Of a stretch of 6,061 bases of DNA, positions 1 to 5,807 are shown in pieces (the first letter of the stretch is position 1; each line of letters begins with the position of its first letter). The notes under the pieces are model-generated. The model made no database searches. It had not been told where the DNA came from and worked only from the letters and a program-made list of their open reading frames with translations. Origin of the DNA: Dehalococcoidia bacterium (GTDB lineage Bacteria; Chloroflexota; Dehalococcoidia; Bin125); assembly GCA_007571275.1 (NCBI GenBank), contig RKRS01000027.1:1-6061 (forward strand), in the 5' to 3' direction. Made by a program: the position numbers and the translations under genes.

Positions 1-620
1 GCCGGCGTCATCTCGCTGTACGACGGCCAATAGCTCATGTCGTGGCCGTGTACGTCGGAATCCCGATTGTCGACTGGCAGCAACGGGTCGATTAGGGCAG
101 GTTCGACTCCGACATGCTGCGAAATGCCTGGTAAGCCGGAGCCGACGTAGATCATACCGTCGGGCAGCATCCGGCCCTTGACAGTGACTGGTTCTCCTGG
201 CGGGATCCAGACGCTCACTGACCCCCTGGTACTGGGCACTTCCTGCTCGAAACGAGGGAGTGTGGGCAGTCCGGTAGATGTAGGTCTATCGACAGATTCC
301 CCTAGTTCGCTCGAGGCCGTACCGGTTGAACTCTGGAGATTGGTGTCTGGTTCGCCTAGGTCGGACTGCGCCAAAACCGGCTCTTCATCCACCTTCGAAG
401 GTCTTGAGGTTCGCCGCCGTCGGCGGAATATTGTGATGGCGATGGCCACGGCGAGGGCAACGAGCGTCCACCACCACCTCGATGAACTGCCATCTGCATT
501 CGGTTCACCGGGAAAAGCGGCGTCCAAGATCAGTGTGAGCGCAACCCATATCACGATGGCGAGAAGTAGGTCAGCGAGCAACCGAGCCACCCCCTTGGCA
601 AAATCGATGAGCGGTTGCAT
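1..620 (-). CDS. TerB N-terminal domain membrane protein (partial, runs off left edge)
   Basis: The frame is open from ATG at 620 to base 1, giving 206 residues; the C-terminus lies outside the window. Two hydrophobic segments are visible at about residues 14-32 and 49-65, the second followed by an RRRRR stretch, which suggests a membrane anchor with the rest cytoplasmic. Residues 75-135 are a low-complexity, Ser/Thr/Glu/Pro-rich linker. From about residue 138 the sequence matches what I know of the TerB_N domain: W-x-PPGEPVTVKGR, then LPDGMIYVGSGLP, EPALIDPLLPV, and MSYWPSYSEMTP at 195-206. TerB_N proteins belong to Ter-linked stress/conflict systems that are often found near helicases and DNA-processing genes; their biochemical role is unknown. 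The ATG is chosen because an in-frame TAG lies two codons upstream (626-624). The Shine-Dalgarno sequence is weak, so translation may depend on the small frames just upstream. The gene is intact as far as visible. Confidence 0.8.
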   Translation of the reverse strand, partial: MQPLIDFAKGVARLLADLLLAIVIWVALTLILDAAFPGEPNADGSSSRWWWTLVALAVAIAITIFRRRRRTSRPSKVDEEPVLAQSDLGEPDTNLQSSTGTASSELGESVDRPTSTGLPTLPRFEQEVPSTRGSVSVWIPPGEPVTVKGRMLPDGMIYVGSGLPGISQHVGVEPALIDPLLPVDNRDSDVHGHDMSYWPSYSEMTP

Positions 621-623
621 TGT

Positions 624-736
624 CTATTCGAGTCTCACGACGACCGCCGTCGCCGCCCGATTGACCCATAGACCGGTGGATGCCCATGGCTTGGTCGCCG
701 TCATTCAGACGCCTGAAGCTCCTGTTGAGCTGCCAC
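624..736 (-). other. Two tiny coupled reading frames upstream of the TerB_N gene
   Basis: A strong Shine-Dalgarno (AGGAG on the minus strand, 747-743) lies 6 nt before GTG at 736, which opens an 11-codon frame (MAAQQELQASE if GTG is read as Met). Its TGA (703-701) overlaps the ATG at 704 as ATGA. The second frame gives 26 residues (MTATKPWASTGLWVNRAATA..., ending VVVRLE) and stops at TAG 626-624, three bases before the TerB_N start codon. The spacing looks like translational coupling leading into the TerB_N gene. Given the one-base breaks elsewhere in the window, the two frames could also be one frameshifted protein of about 37 residues, or simply a leader. No family is recognised. Confidence 0.25.
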
Positions 737-812
737 GACAGTCTCCTCTCAGCGACCGGCTCTTCGTCAAGAGCTGCAGGGCGATTCGCACAAGCTAATG
801 TGCCACGCCGTT
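737..812. other. Short spacer with two small hairpins
   Basis: Between the stop of the upstream remnant (813) and the small frames there are two short perfect inverted repeats: GCACA/TGTGC at 788-803 with a 6-nt loop, and GCTCTT/AAGAGC at 759-774 with a 4-nt loop. Neither is followed by a clear U tract on the minus strand, so a terminator is not supported; they may be a weak attenuator or chance. Confidence 0.25.
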
Positions 813-1348
813 TCACGCAGCTTCGACGGGAACGAGTTCGTGCGCCAACAGACTGAAGCGCTCCACCGCAGGAACACGAACCGTGCGAAAGAGCAGGCAA
901 TCCAGAACCTTCACACGGCGGAGATACGGTAGGCCACTGTCATCCGGTCACCAGATCTGAGACGAAGATTGGTGATCCTCTCAAGGTCACCATCGCGTGA
1001 TGCCAGAGGGCAGTCCAACATCGGAGCTGGGCCTGCCGGGCAAAGCTCGCTCGACTTCGATTTGCGGGGTTTGGCGGCACTGCCTAACCACAACGTCGTG
1101 TCAGTAGAGAGGTCGCCTGCGGTCTGGTAGAGGCGGTCAACGACGTGTTTGGGTGGGCTCGACGCCCCGGCACCGTCCCAGTCGCGCAGGGCTGCAAGCG
1201 CCTACTGGCCGGTTCTCGATGATGCGCAGCGAAAACGGGTCTGGCCGGTGCCGCACGGCAGGATGACCTTGTCGGACTCCAGACCCGGCCTCTGCAAGGT
1301 GATTTCGGCAACAGATTGACGGCGAACATCTATTCTGAGAGTGGTCAC
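813..1348 (-). pseudogene. Decayed gene with helicase-like Walker A N-terminus (remnant)
   Basis: No single frame covers this stretch, but protein-like segments line up on the minus strand. GTG at 1348, preceded by AAAGGA (1364-1359), opens VTTLRIDVRRQSVAEITL..., reaching a P-loop-like LPCGTGQT at 1261-1238. This resembles motif I of SF2 helicases (PCGTGKT), with Q in place of the Walker lysine. A neighbouring frame then continues plausibly as SLRIIENRPVG. The first frame resumes as ALAALRDWDGAG..., passes HVVDRLYQTAGDLS, WLGSAAKPRK and DLERITNLRLRSGD, and near 944 must shift once more (restoring one C in GACCGGATGAC) to give DDSGLPYLRRVKVLD and VERFSLLAHELVPVEAA before TGA at 815-813. The C-terminal part is not recognised. 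The distance from P-loop to stop is far too short for a helicase, so a large internal deletion is inferred. Alternative: two unrelated fragments. The reconstruction is tentative. Confidence 0.35.
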
Positions 1349-1402
1349 CGCCGACCGGTCCTTTCGGACCCTGGTTCAGAGATAAGAAAACGGAGCAGCG
1401 GA
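1349..1402. promoter_or_regulatory. Short divergent intergenic region
   Basis: These 54 bases separate the leftward remnant (GTG 1348) from the rightward recombinase (ATG 1403). They hold the likely ribosome binding sites of both: AAAGGA on the minus strand at 1364-1359 and GGAG on the plus strand at 1392-1395, 7 nt before ATG 1403. I see no convincing sigma70 promoter pair within the gap itself. Confidence 0.3.
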
Positions 1403-2098
1403 ATGAAGGATGAGATGAGTCTGACGCCGGCAGCCCTGTATGCCCGGGTCTCCAGCGACCGTCAGGACGTGGACCTCTCCGTCGCCGCACAGCTGCGGGC
1501 GCTGCGCGACTTCGCTCAGCGCAACGGCTACGCCATCGTGCGCGAGTACGTTGACGAGGCGGAGAGCGGGCGCGTCGCCGACCGACCCCAGTTCCGCAAG
1601 ATGCTCGTCAATGAGATCTACACCGGAACTCTGGTCTGGGGTCTGAGCGACCAGAATGGTGCGTCTCCCGTGCGTGTGCAGGATGCGTTTCCGGCCATCA
1701 TCTCGGCGGCCGAGTTCGAGCGAGTTAGCCAGTCCCTGCAATCACGCGCGCCTGAGCGTATCCACCCGCGGCAGGCGGCCAGTCGCTACCTGTTGAGCGA
1801 GTTGGTTCGCTGCGGACTCTGTCGCAGGGCGCTGACCGCTGCCGAAGCGAAGGGCGGCAGGTACAGCTACTACGTCTGCTAGTCGATTCTGAACGGCGGC
1901 AGCACGAGCTGCGAGACTCCTCGGCTCAATGCGGATCGGTTTGAGCGGTTGATTATCCAGCAGCTGCGGGATCATGTTCTCACGGAGAGCAACATTCGCG
2001 ACCTGGTGAAGCTGCTTGATGAGGAGATGGACGGCGTTGCTCGGGAGGAGCGCGAGAGACTCGCGACGCTCGAGGCGGAGCAGGCAGAAGTGCGGCCA
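1403..2098 (+). pseudogene. Large serine recombinase remnant: internal deletion, amber stop, 3' truncation
   Basis: ATG 1403 is chosen because GGAG lies 7 nt upstream; ATG 1415 is possible. Residues 11-20 (ALYARVSSDR) carry the serine-recombinase nucleophile region, with Arg15 and Ser17, and the resolvase fold continues to RPQFRKM at residue 67. The next residues, LVNEIYTGTLVWG, belong to the end of the recombinase domain. The rest of the catalytic domain, the long helix and most of the recombinase domain are therefore missing through an in-frame internal deletion. The zinc ribbon follows (CGLC at 137-140, YYVC at 156-159), but the codon after Cys159 is TAG (1880-1882), where relatives usually have Gln. 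After the stop the same frame continues as a normal recombinase C-terminus for 71 codons, including the last zinc-ribbon Cys and a charged coiled-coil segment ending EAEQAEVR, then stops matching at about 2096 where the hairpin cluster begins. It should be inactive. It is probably the relic of the integrase that mobilised an island. Confidence 0.85.
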
Positions 2099-2124
2099 GG
2101 CGGTAGGGGGCGCCCCCCACCGCC
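2099..2124. repeat. GC-rich inverted repeat 1
   Basis: A near-perfect palindrome: GGCGGTAGGGGG (2099-2110) pairs with CCCCCCACCGCC (2113-2124) with one A-C mismatch and a 2-nt centre. It begins right where the recombinase reading frame loses similarity to its family, so it marks a probable junction. Confidence 0.7.
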
Positions 2125-2130
2125 TTCGGC

Positions 2131-2156
2131 TTCTCCCCCGCGGAGCGGGGGGAGAA
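2131..2156. repeat. GC-rich inverted repeat 2
   Basis: TTCTCCCCC (2131-2139) pairs exactly with GGGGGAGAA (2148-2156), and the inner GC/GC pairs extend the stem with one bulged G. The CCGCCTTCGGC spacer between repeats 1 and 2 and this CTCCCCCGC/GCGGGGGGAG type of hairpin resemble dispersed intergenic repeats seen in high-GC genomes. It could act as a transcription barrier for either strand. Confidence 0.65.
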
Positions 2157-2188
2157 AAGGAACCACCCAGACTCATCCCCCGTCATTC

Positions 2189-2213
2189 CGCCGCAGCCCT
2201 CTGGGCTGCGGCG
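2189..2213. terminator. Perfect 11-bp hairpin, possible bidirectional terminator
   Basis: CGCCGCAGCCC (2189-2199) pairs perfectly with GGGCTGCGGCG (2203-2213) around a TCT loop. It lies between the convergent recombinase remnant and dprA. No long T tract follows on either strand, so intrinsic termination is only an inference; a dispersed REP-like repeat is the alternative. Confidence 0.55.
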
Positions 2214-2223
2214 CCGGAGCCTC

Positions 2224-2243
2224 AGCCGCCCGTACGGGCGGCT
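2224..2243. terminator. Perfect 20-bp palindrome, possible terminator
   Basis: AGCCGCCCGTACGGGCGGCT is an exact palindrome, forming a 10-bp inverted repeat with almost no loop, or a cruciform or protein site in DNA. On the plus strand it is followed by a moderately T-rich AGTTGTTG. It is the fourth stem in a 145-bp cluster. Confidence 0.5.
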
Positions 2244-2361
2244 AGTTGTTGCGGTTGGGTGGGTTGGTAGGCCAAAAGGGGACTGTACTGCGAACGTTTG
2301 CCTGGGAGGTGGTGCTGTAGGCGTCGACCATGGGGCAGCTCATGGGCGATCTGAGACTGGC
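2244..2361. other. Intergenic stretch 3' of dprA, no gene supported
   Basis: Between the palindrome and the dprA stop there is no convincing coding region. A 33-codon minus-strand frame (ATG 2343 to TAG 2242) exists but has no clear ribosome binding site and matches nothing I recognise. The out-of-frame dprA reading also crosses this stretch, but as a consequence of the upstream frameshift. Confidence 0.4.
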
Positions 2362-3541
2362 TCAGAGTGGTAATGCGGGCGGCCTCGTTCGGTAACGGGC
2401 GGGCCTCTTCGATGACTGTTCCAACACCCCCAAGGCCAAGAACTCGGGCAGCCAGGCACGCAGTTGCCCTGTTATGACCTCGAGATAAGCCTGCAGTTCT
2501 GCTCGAGTGCATTCGCGATCGAGGCGCGACAGCATCTGACTGGCGTGATCGAACAATGAGCTCGTTGCTTGGGCTGGGGTGTGCGTTTCTGCAGCAGAGC
2601 TCGGAATGGAGTCGGCTGGGCATGCCAGTCGCGCAATGTCGGCGCCGGCGGGGCCAAGTCTTTGCACCGTACTTAATCAGCGCGGAAAGTGCATCGTCTT
2701 TCATGTCACCGCGCACATACAGAGGCATTGGGGCTTGTTGTTGCAGTTGCTCGATCGCTCCCGCCCAAGTACCGCCGCGATTGTGGTCGGCGCTCGCCAC
2801 GAGCGCGGCGTTCGCAAATGCGTAGATCAGCTTGTTGCGTGCCATCGCGTTGCCCACGTTGAGCCCTGCGCTGGGATCGTAGGGCGACAACAGGAGAAGT
2901 TGACCGGCGACCAAGTACTCTCGATTTTCGCCAGCAACCGCTGCTCTGTCCAAGCGTTGCGCGAGAATTCCAACAGCGTTCCCTCCGGCCTGAAGCGCCG
3001 ATCGCATGGCAGAAGCGTCAATTCCTTTGGCGCCTCCCGATACCACTGGCACATGACTGTGCGCTGCCTCCTCCGCGACCGTCCGAGCGAACTGCACTGC
3101 CTCGGCAGAAGGGTTTCTGGAGCCGACAACCGCTAGCCCAGAGACTCGCAGCAGCGCCAGGTTCCCGCAGCCATACAAGACTGGTGGCGCCGCGGCGCCA
3201 AGCCGCTCAACCAATTCCTGAGGATATTCAGGATCGCCAAGACCGATGACCCATATGCCACGCGAATGCCACCGATCAATCGCTCCTGCCAGCTGCAGGC
3301 CGCGAGCCAGTAAGGTGGACAGCCGCTCCGAGTTGATGCGGATGCGAATGTCTTCCAGAATCTCTTGTGCTTCGGCGCCCAGGAGATCCTCCAAGGTGCG
3401 TCCGGTCTGAGACAGCGTCGACGATAGGTCCTGGTACTCACGCGGCCGCAATGGCTCGGACTTGGAACCGCTGCCGCGGGGCAGCAGCGGCGCTGTGAGC
3501 AAGAGTGTTGACTTGGTGCGCTCCGAAATCGAGGGCGTCAT
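2362..3541 (-). CDS. DprA-family (Rossmann/SLOG) protein, one frameshift; ShosA-like partner
   Basis: ATG 3541 shares its A with the TGA of the PRTase gene (TGATG), so translation is probably coupled. The Rossmann/SLOG core shows AVVGSRNPSAEAVQFA (137-152), SGGAKGID (168-175), MARNKLIYAFANAALV (233-248) and RGGTWAGA (255-262), the standard DprA signature. DprA proteins bind single-stranded DNA and load RecA; the ShosA branch instead acts as an antitoxin beside a PRTase. After Pro297 (2653-2651) the frame breaks. Removing one C from the CCCC run at 2653-2650 restores a continuous reading into a winged-helix-like C-terminus: ECTRAELQAYLEVITGQLRAW, then LGVLEQSSKRPARYR, stopping at 2362. The restored protein is 392 residues, usual for this subfamily. 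If the insertion is real, the product keeps the Rossmann core but has a scrambled tail to 2222. Family call firm; role in the module inferred from context. Confidence 0.85.
2650..2653 (-). other. Frameshift site in dprA (+1 C)
   Basis: On the minus strand the run CCCC follows AAGACTTGG. With four Cs the frame runs into PRRRRHCATG, which is unlike DprA. With three Cs it reads KTWPAGADIARLA and continues to a DprA-like winged helix and stop. Confidence 0.7.
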
Positions 3542-4215
3542 CACTCGCCTACCCTTGCTAGCGCAAACGGAAACACGACATCGCTGCCCTTGGAGCGTAG
3601 GAGAACTGTGGCGGCTGTGATGGTCCAACGAGAGTCGACCATGTCATCGATCAGCAACACTGGGCCCGGCCTTACCGCACCTCGGTCGATTTCGAGCGAC
3701 TCTCTGGCGTTGCGTGCCTGATGTGCGCTATTGGCCATTGTCTTTTGTTCCGCCGCCGGCTTAGACCTGCTCAACACTGGGAAGAACGGGATGCCCAGCT
3801 GATCGGCAAGACGACGGGCAAGGCTGGGAAGGAGCGTGGGGCGCCGCTGGGATGGAATGCAGGTCACCCACTCGGGTGTCGGCTGAGGTTCCCATCTGCG
3901 GAGCAGTCGCGCTGCCGCATCGACCAGTGTGTCGCTGAACTCCCCTACTTCGTACTTTTCGGATCGAACCTGCTGGGCGAGACCTTCATCGCCCCATTGT
4001 GTCAGCGCACGTCCCGGGTTTGCCCTCTGCTCGCTAGGGATGCTCCCCTCGCCTGATGGCCATCGATGGCGCGGCTTAATCTCGATTTTGAATCCGGTGA
4101 GGAAATCAATCGCTTGCCGTACGGCGTCCGGATCGACGTCCTCACTCAATGGCGCCAGGGTCCTCCCGTCGGTGGCCGGCCGGTCGTTGTCTAGCGCTGC
4201 AAGCAGAAAGGACAT
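3541..4215 (-). CDS. ComF/ShosT-like phosphoribosyltransferase domain protein (split from RecQ)
   Basis: The open frame gives 224 residues. Residues 1-45 (MSFLLAALDNDRP..., then DAVRQAIDFL) match the segment that normally follows the winged helix in RecQ-type helicases of this class, so the frame begins inside the ancestral fusion. From about 116 comes the PRTase domain: WVTCIPSQRRPTLLPSLARR (117-136), PVLSRSKPAAEQKTMAN (146-162), and the PRPP-binding loop VLLIDDMVDSRWT (186-198) with the Asp190-Asp191 pair. Such enzymes transfer ribosyl-5-phosphate from PRPP; in ShosT the domain is the toxic component. It ends at TGA 3543-3541, overlapping dprA by one base. If translated alone from ATG 4215, a weak AAAGAGA lies just upstream. 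In-frame sequence extends upstream to about 4236 without an earlier start. Domain call firm; substrate unknown. Confidence 0.85.
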   Translation of the reverse strand: MSFLLAALDNDRPATDGRTLAPLSEDVDPDAVRQAIDFLTGFKIEIKPRHRWPSGEGSIPSEQRANPGRALTQWGDEGLAQQVRSEKYEVGEFSDTLVDAAARLLRRWEPQPTPEWVTCIPSQRRPTLLPSLARRLADQLGIPFFPVLSRSKPAAEQKTMANSAHQARNARESLEIDRGAVRPGPVLLIDDMVDSRWTITAATVLLRSKGSDVVFPFALARVGE

Positions 4216-4226
4216 GTGGTTCTCTT

Positions 4227-4453
4227 TCAGGTCGAGATAACCTGCATCTGAGATTGCTCTGCCTGACGCAAAGTCGTGATTCGCTCAACGCGCTGCCAAA
4301 ATGCTGGCTCCAAAGGAGCGATCGTGCGGCACCATACGGTTCCATCTTTGACTATGGTCGCAGGCGACTCGAGCGCCAGCATCTTGAGCGTCTGATCGAG
4401 ACGAGTGCGCCGCACGTTCACGACTGCCTCCAGGCCGCCGATTGACAGGCCAT
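4227..4453 (-). pseudogene. Winged-helix segment of the RecQ-PRTase fusion, isolated by frameshifts
   Basis: This stretch encodes DGLSIGGLEAVVNVRRTRLD, then KMLALESPATIVKDGTVW and AFWQRVERITTLRQAEQSQM, in a frame between those of the helicase and PRTase. It matches the region that follows the helicase core in RecQ-like proteins and has no start codon of its own with a good ribosome binding site. It joins the helicase frame if one C is restored at 4458-4455, and the PRTase frame if one T is restored near 4240. The frame stops at TGA 4229-4227. It is not an independent gene. Confidence 0.75.
4239..4240 (-). other. Frameshift site 2 in RecQ-PRTase (-1 T)
   Basis: On the minus strand the sequence reads CAGGTTATCTCGACCTGA, giving MQVIST and stop. 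Adding one T (GTTTATCTCGAC) gives MQVYLDLKENHMSFLL, the continuous RecQ-type sequence running straight into the PRTase frame. Confidence 0.7.
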
Positions 4454-5620
4454 CGGGGCGCTCTCCAGTGCATTGAGCACTTGACCCGCCTCATCGCGCG
4501 TCGGAAACGCGCTGTGAATGAAATAGTCCTGAATGTTGAGGTCTTCAGACCCTCCCAACAACACGCCGTAAGCCTGATTGACGCCCCGGCCGGCGCGACC
4601 GACTTGCTGGTAGTAGTGGATAATCGATTGCGGCACCTGGAAGTGGATGACAAATCTCAAGTCAGGCTTGTCGAAACCCATTCCCAATGCTGTCGTTGCC
4701 ACCAGCGCCTTGACCTCGTTCTTGAGAAGTGAGCGCTCAAGGCGCACCCGCTCGTCAGACTCCAGGGAACCTGTGTATGCATGTACGTTGAAGCCTTGAT
4801 GTTTCAACCAATTCGACAGTTGGATCGCATCACGAACGGTCAGGACATAGATGATGCCCGAGCCGTCTAGCTCACTGAGCCGCCGGGCCACCCAGGCCAT
4901 GCGTCTCGCCCGTGACGGCATACGAATCGTCTGCAGGCTGAGGGAAGGGCGGGCCAAATCCCCGCGCTGAACCCTCAGATTTGGTCCCAGCGCTTCTTCC
5001 AGGTCTTGTACGACGCGCCGGTTTGCGGTTGCTGTTGTTGCGAGTACTCGAATGTTGCGCGGAAACAATGGAAGGAGTCGCGCGATTCGTCGGTAGTCAG
5101 GTCGAAAGTCATGACCCCAATCAGACACACAGTGTGCTTCGTCGACGACAAGCATCGTCACTCGGTCACCGATTTCAGCCAGCACCTCGTTGCGGAACTG
5201 CTCGTTGGCCAACCGCTCTGGCGAAATCAGGAGGATGTCGACTTCGTCAGATCGGATCCTGGAGACAACGTTGGCCCAGAGGTCAGAGTTGCTCGAGTTG
5301 ATTGTCTCAGCAGTGACGCCCATTCGTTGGGCGGCGTCAATCTGATTGCGCATGAGCGAAAGCAATGGAGAAATGAGCAGTGTGGGACCGGCTCCCGCTT
5401 CCCGCAAGAGCTTGGCCGAGATGAAGTAAACGAAGCTCTTGCCCCAGCCTGTGCGCTCCACGACGAGAGAACGACCAGGCTCCTCGACCATCTGGCGAAT
5501 AGCGCCCTCTTGTCCATCGCGAAACTCAATGTCCGGTTGACCAACGCCGGCACGCAGCAGTTGCAGGGCCCGACTCGCGTCGTACTCGATTCGCCCGATC
5601 GGGCTTCGTGTGTCTGCCAT
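4418..5620 (-). CDS. RecQ-like SF2 DNA helicase core (frame ends early at a frameshift)
   Basis: The start is ATG 5620, with AGGAGG at 5630-5625 four bases upstream; the frame is open to 5836 but the extra residues look non-coding. Visible helicase elements are: FRDGQ Q-motif (33-37), ERTGWGKS Walker A (55-62), ISPLLSLMRNQ Ia (83-93), VVDEAHCVSDWGHDFRP II (158-174), ATTATAN III (194-200), IIYVLTVRDA IV (256-265), VATTALGMGFDKPDLR V (307-322) and QQVGRAGR VI (338-345). All catalytic motifs are intact, so ATP-dependent 3'-5' unwinding is expected from the family. The native frame is lost at residue 389 (CCCC, 4458-4455), after which the frame stops at 400 with an unrelated tail. Restoring one C links it to the winged helix and, after a second repair, to the PRTase, for about 693 residues. 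It is the first gene of a leftward operon with PRTase and dprA. Chromosomal RecQ is unlikely because of this fusion and context. Confidence 0.9.
   Translation of the reverse strand: MADTRSPIGRIEYDASRALQLLRAGVGQPDIEFRDGQEGAIRQMVEEPGRSLVVERTGWGKSFVYFISAKLLREAGAGPTLLISPLLSLMRNQIDAAQRMGVTAETINSSNSDLWANVVSRIRSDEVDILLISPERLANEQFRNEVLAEIGDRVTMLVVDEAHCVSDWGHDFRPDYRRIARLLPLFPRNIRVLATTATANRRVVQDLEEALGPNLRVQRGDLARPSLSLQTIRMPSRARRMAWVARRLSELDGSGIIYVLTVRDAIQLSNWLKHQGFNVHAYTGSLESDERVRLERSLLKNEVKALVATTALGMGFDKPDLRFVIHFQVPQSIIHYYQQVGRAGRGVNQAYGVLLGGSEDLNIQDYFIHSAFPTRDEAGQVLNALESAPMACQSAAWRQS
4455..4458 (-). other. Frameshift site 1 in RecQ-PRTase (-1 C)
   Basis: On the minus strand GAGAGCGCCCCGATGGCC reads ESAPMA and leads to a stop 11 codons later. 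With five Cs it reads ESAPDGLSIGGLEAV, continuous with the winged-helix segment. Confidence 0.75.
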
Positions 5621-5807
5621 AGCCCCTCCTCTACGCCTTGAGCGACTCTGAGCGTAGCTCGAAGATGCAGCGCAACGGGAAAGGCCGAATCCCAGTCTCC
5701 GAGGAGGACGGCAAGCAGGCCAGGTGACCTGGTGTGCCAAGAGGAGTCTGAATTCGTCCTGCTTTCTTTCTCTTCCTGAGCCGCAATGCGCACTTGGCTC
5801 GTGGACT
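5621..5807. other. Leader/intergenic region of the RecQ operon
   Basis: No gene is supported here. Two minus-strand frames cross it (one in frame with the helicase, one from 5793 overlapping it), but neither has family-like sequence, and the strong AGGAGG directly before ATG 5620 fixes the helicase start. The region is long enough to hold regulatory sites. Confidence 0.4.

Noticed and set aside
178..798. Plus-strand frame of 206 codons
   Set aside because: It is the shadow of the minus-strand TerB_N gene, which has domain-like sequence and membrane segments; the plus-strand product is Ser/Arg-rich with no family character.
1949..2270. Plus-strand frames running through the hairpin cluster
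   Set aside because: The part before 2096 is the recombinase C-terminus (or out of frame with it), and the part after is translation of inverted repeats.
2242..2343. 33-codon minus-strand frame after dprA
   Set aside because: There is no clear ribosome binding site, no recognised similarity, and it ends in the palindrome.
2222..2649. Long C-terminal extension of dprA in the unshifted frame
   Set aside because: It has no DprA similarity and runs through the hairpin cluster; the alternative frame gives a winged-helix-like tail and a sensible stop at 2362.
4227..4458. Programmed ribosomal frameshifting as explanation of the frame breaks
   Set aside because: Neither site has a classical slippery heptamer with an obvious downstream structure, and two separate shifts would be needed in one gene; simple one-base loss is more economical.
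5227..5793. Minus-strand frame of 188 codons starting upstream of the helicase
   Set aside because: Most of it overlaps the helicase core in another frame; the non-overlapping start has no family-like sequence.
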